A DNA stretch of 5,710 nucleotides from Syntrophaceae bacterium UBA1411 (GTDB lineage Bacteria; Desulfobacterota; Syntrophia; Syntrophales; Smithellaceae). Both the position numbers and the translations under genes were made by a program. Position 1 is the first letter of the stretch. The number at the start of each line of letters is the position of its first letter. Positions 4,874 to 5,710 of the stretch are shown here, in pieces. Below the pieces are notes generated by a model that was given only the letters and a program-made list of their open reading frames with translations, was not told the origin of the DNA and made no database searches. The stretch spans positions 18,995 to 24,704 of the forward strand of contig DBPV01000145.1 in assembly GCA_002304995.1 (NCBI GenBank). Direction: 5' to 3'.

Positions 4874-5710
4874 TCACCCGCCGACGATCTCGCGGAGGGC
4901 GTCTATTAGCGCCTCCATCTCCTGGTCGGTGCCTACCGTCACCCGCAGGCGGTTTTCGATGCGCGGGGTCTTGAAGTGCCGCACGATGATGCCCTGCGCG
5001 CGCAGCGCATTCATGATATCCGTTGCCGCAAGCCGTTCGTGCTCTATAAAGAGGAAGTTTGCGCCCGGTTCGGGCATACTGAACCCAAGCGCGGCCAGCG
5101 CCTCCCGGCTCTCCTCCCGCGTGCGGCAGATGGCGCGTATCCTGCCGGCGCAGTACGCCTCGGCTTCCATCGCCGCCGCTGCCCCGGCCTGCGCCAGAGA
5201 GTCCAGCGGGTAGGAGTTGAACGAGTCCTTGACGGCGAACAGCGTCCGTATGAGGTCCTCTTGCCCCAGCGCGTAGCCCGCCCGCAGGCCGGCCAGCGCG
5301 TGTGACTTCGAGAAGGTCTTGACCACCAGAAGATTGGGATACTCGGCGATAAGCCCGGCCGCCGACTCGCGCCCGAACTCGATATACGCCTCGTCGACCA
5401 GCACGACGCAGTCCGGGTGCGCGTCCAGTATGCGCCGCACGCCGTCCAAAGGCAGCTCGATGGACGTCGGTGCGTTAGGGTTGGCAAACACCACGCCGCC
5501 CGCCGGCGCACACATGGCCCCGACGTCGACGGTGAGGTCGTCGCTTAAGGGAGCGAGACGGTAGGGTATGGAACAGAGCTTTGCGTAGACCGGGTAGAAG
5601 CTGTAGGTGATGTCCGGGAAAACGATGGGCGCGTCCGGGTCGAAGAAGGCCATAAACGAAAATCCGAGCACCTCGTCCGAGCCGTTGCCGGGGAACACGT
5701 TTTTATAGGT
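4874..5710 (-). CDS. hisC: Histidinol-phosphate aminotransferase, C-terminal 278 residues
   Basis: HisC is a cytoplasmic, PLP-dependent fold-type I enzyme that transfers an amino group from glutamate to imidazole acetol phosphate in histidine synthesis. The 5' part, usually about 70-80 residues of a 350-360-residue protein, lies beyond the right edge. In fragment numbering (first residue at 5710) the visible marks are the phosphate-binding loop NGSDE 9-13, NPNAPTS 77-83, DEAYIEF starting at Asp106, the PLP lysine Lys135 in FSKSHALAGLRAGY, and Arg256 in LRVTVGT, expected to bind the substrate carboxylate. Nothing is broken. A terminator follows 63 bases after the stop, so this is the last gene of its transcript. 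Codons are GC-ending with frequent Ile ATA and no ATT. The sequence style is close to Clostridia HisC. A related aminotransferase (CobD-like) is less likely. Confidence 0.
   Translation of the reverse strand, partial: TYKNVFPGNGSDEVLGFSFMAFFDPDAPIVFPDITYSFYPVYAKLCSIPYRLAPLSDDLTVDVGAMCAPAGGVVFANPNAPTSIELPLDGVRRILDAHPDCVVLVDEAYIEFGRESAAGLIAEYPNLLVVKTFSKSHALAGLRAGYALGQEDLIRTLFAVKDSFNSYPLDSLAQAGAAAAMEAEAYCAGRIRAICRTREESREALAALGFSMPEPGANFLFIEHERLAATDIMNALRAQGIIVRHFKTPRIENRLRVTVGTDQEMEALIDALREIVGG

Noticed and set aside
4792..5213. Continuation of the small gene's frame into the hisC region
   Set aside because: The translation after HPGKK is Ser/Arg/Ala-rich antisense of hisC and crosses a terminator. 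It is better explained by a lost stop at the A7 run.

Overview
The window holds five protein genes: two cut by the window edges, two complete, and one small gene with an apparent reading-frame disruption. Leftward (- strand), reading from the right edge, are a histidinol-phosphate aminotransferase (hisC, 5' end outside the window), a complete P-type cation ATPase, a complete rubredoxin-less rubrerythrin/ferritin-like protein, and the first 152 residues of a PAS-domain sensor protein. One small rightward (+) gene for a membrane-anchored protein lies between the ATPase and hisC. It is divergent from the ATPase and convergent with hisC.

The DNA is GC-rich bacterial sequence with strong Shine-Dalgarno sites and sigma70-type promoters. 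The taxonomic signal is mixed. HisC reads like Clostridia/Firmicutes HisC, and the promoters of the right half use extended -10 elements (TGnTATAAT). The PAS protein N-terminus and the rubrerythrin ending in MAFPEAW resemble proteins I associate with anaerobic sulfate-reducer-type bacteria (Desulfobacterota), although Firmicutes anaerobes also carry such genes. Codon use also changes inside the ATPase gene, near 2100-2450: Ile ATA is common to the right of it and rare to the left, while ATT behaves the opposite way. An anaerobe is the safest inference, from the rubrerythrin. A mosaic gene or an assembly join is a real possibility.

Layout: 1-458 PAS sensor; 459-905 non-coding, with an AT-rich palindrome, a GC-rich structured element ending in a hairpin terminator, and a three-stem palindromic repeat; 906-1361 rubrerythrin with its own promoter (TTGACA, 17 nt, TACAAA) and a leader of about 110 nt; 1521-4166 ATPase; 4167-4430 divergent control region with three copies of TGGTATAAT/ATTATACCA and several hairpins; 4431-about 4791 small membrane protein; 4782-4810 hisC terminator; 4874-5710 hisC.

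Functionally the genes look like separate housekeeping and stress units rather than one pathway: histidine synthesis, cation (probably Ca2+ or a related ion) export, peroxide or iron handling, and signal sensing. I did not find a defence system, CRISPR array, tRNA, rRNA or insertion sequence. The most notable points are the compositional break in the ATPase, the A7 run that both disrupts the small gene and forms the U-tract of the hisC terminator, the loss of the M6 Asp of classical Ca2+ pumps, and the structured intergenic elements.
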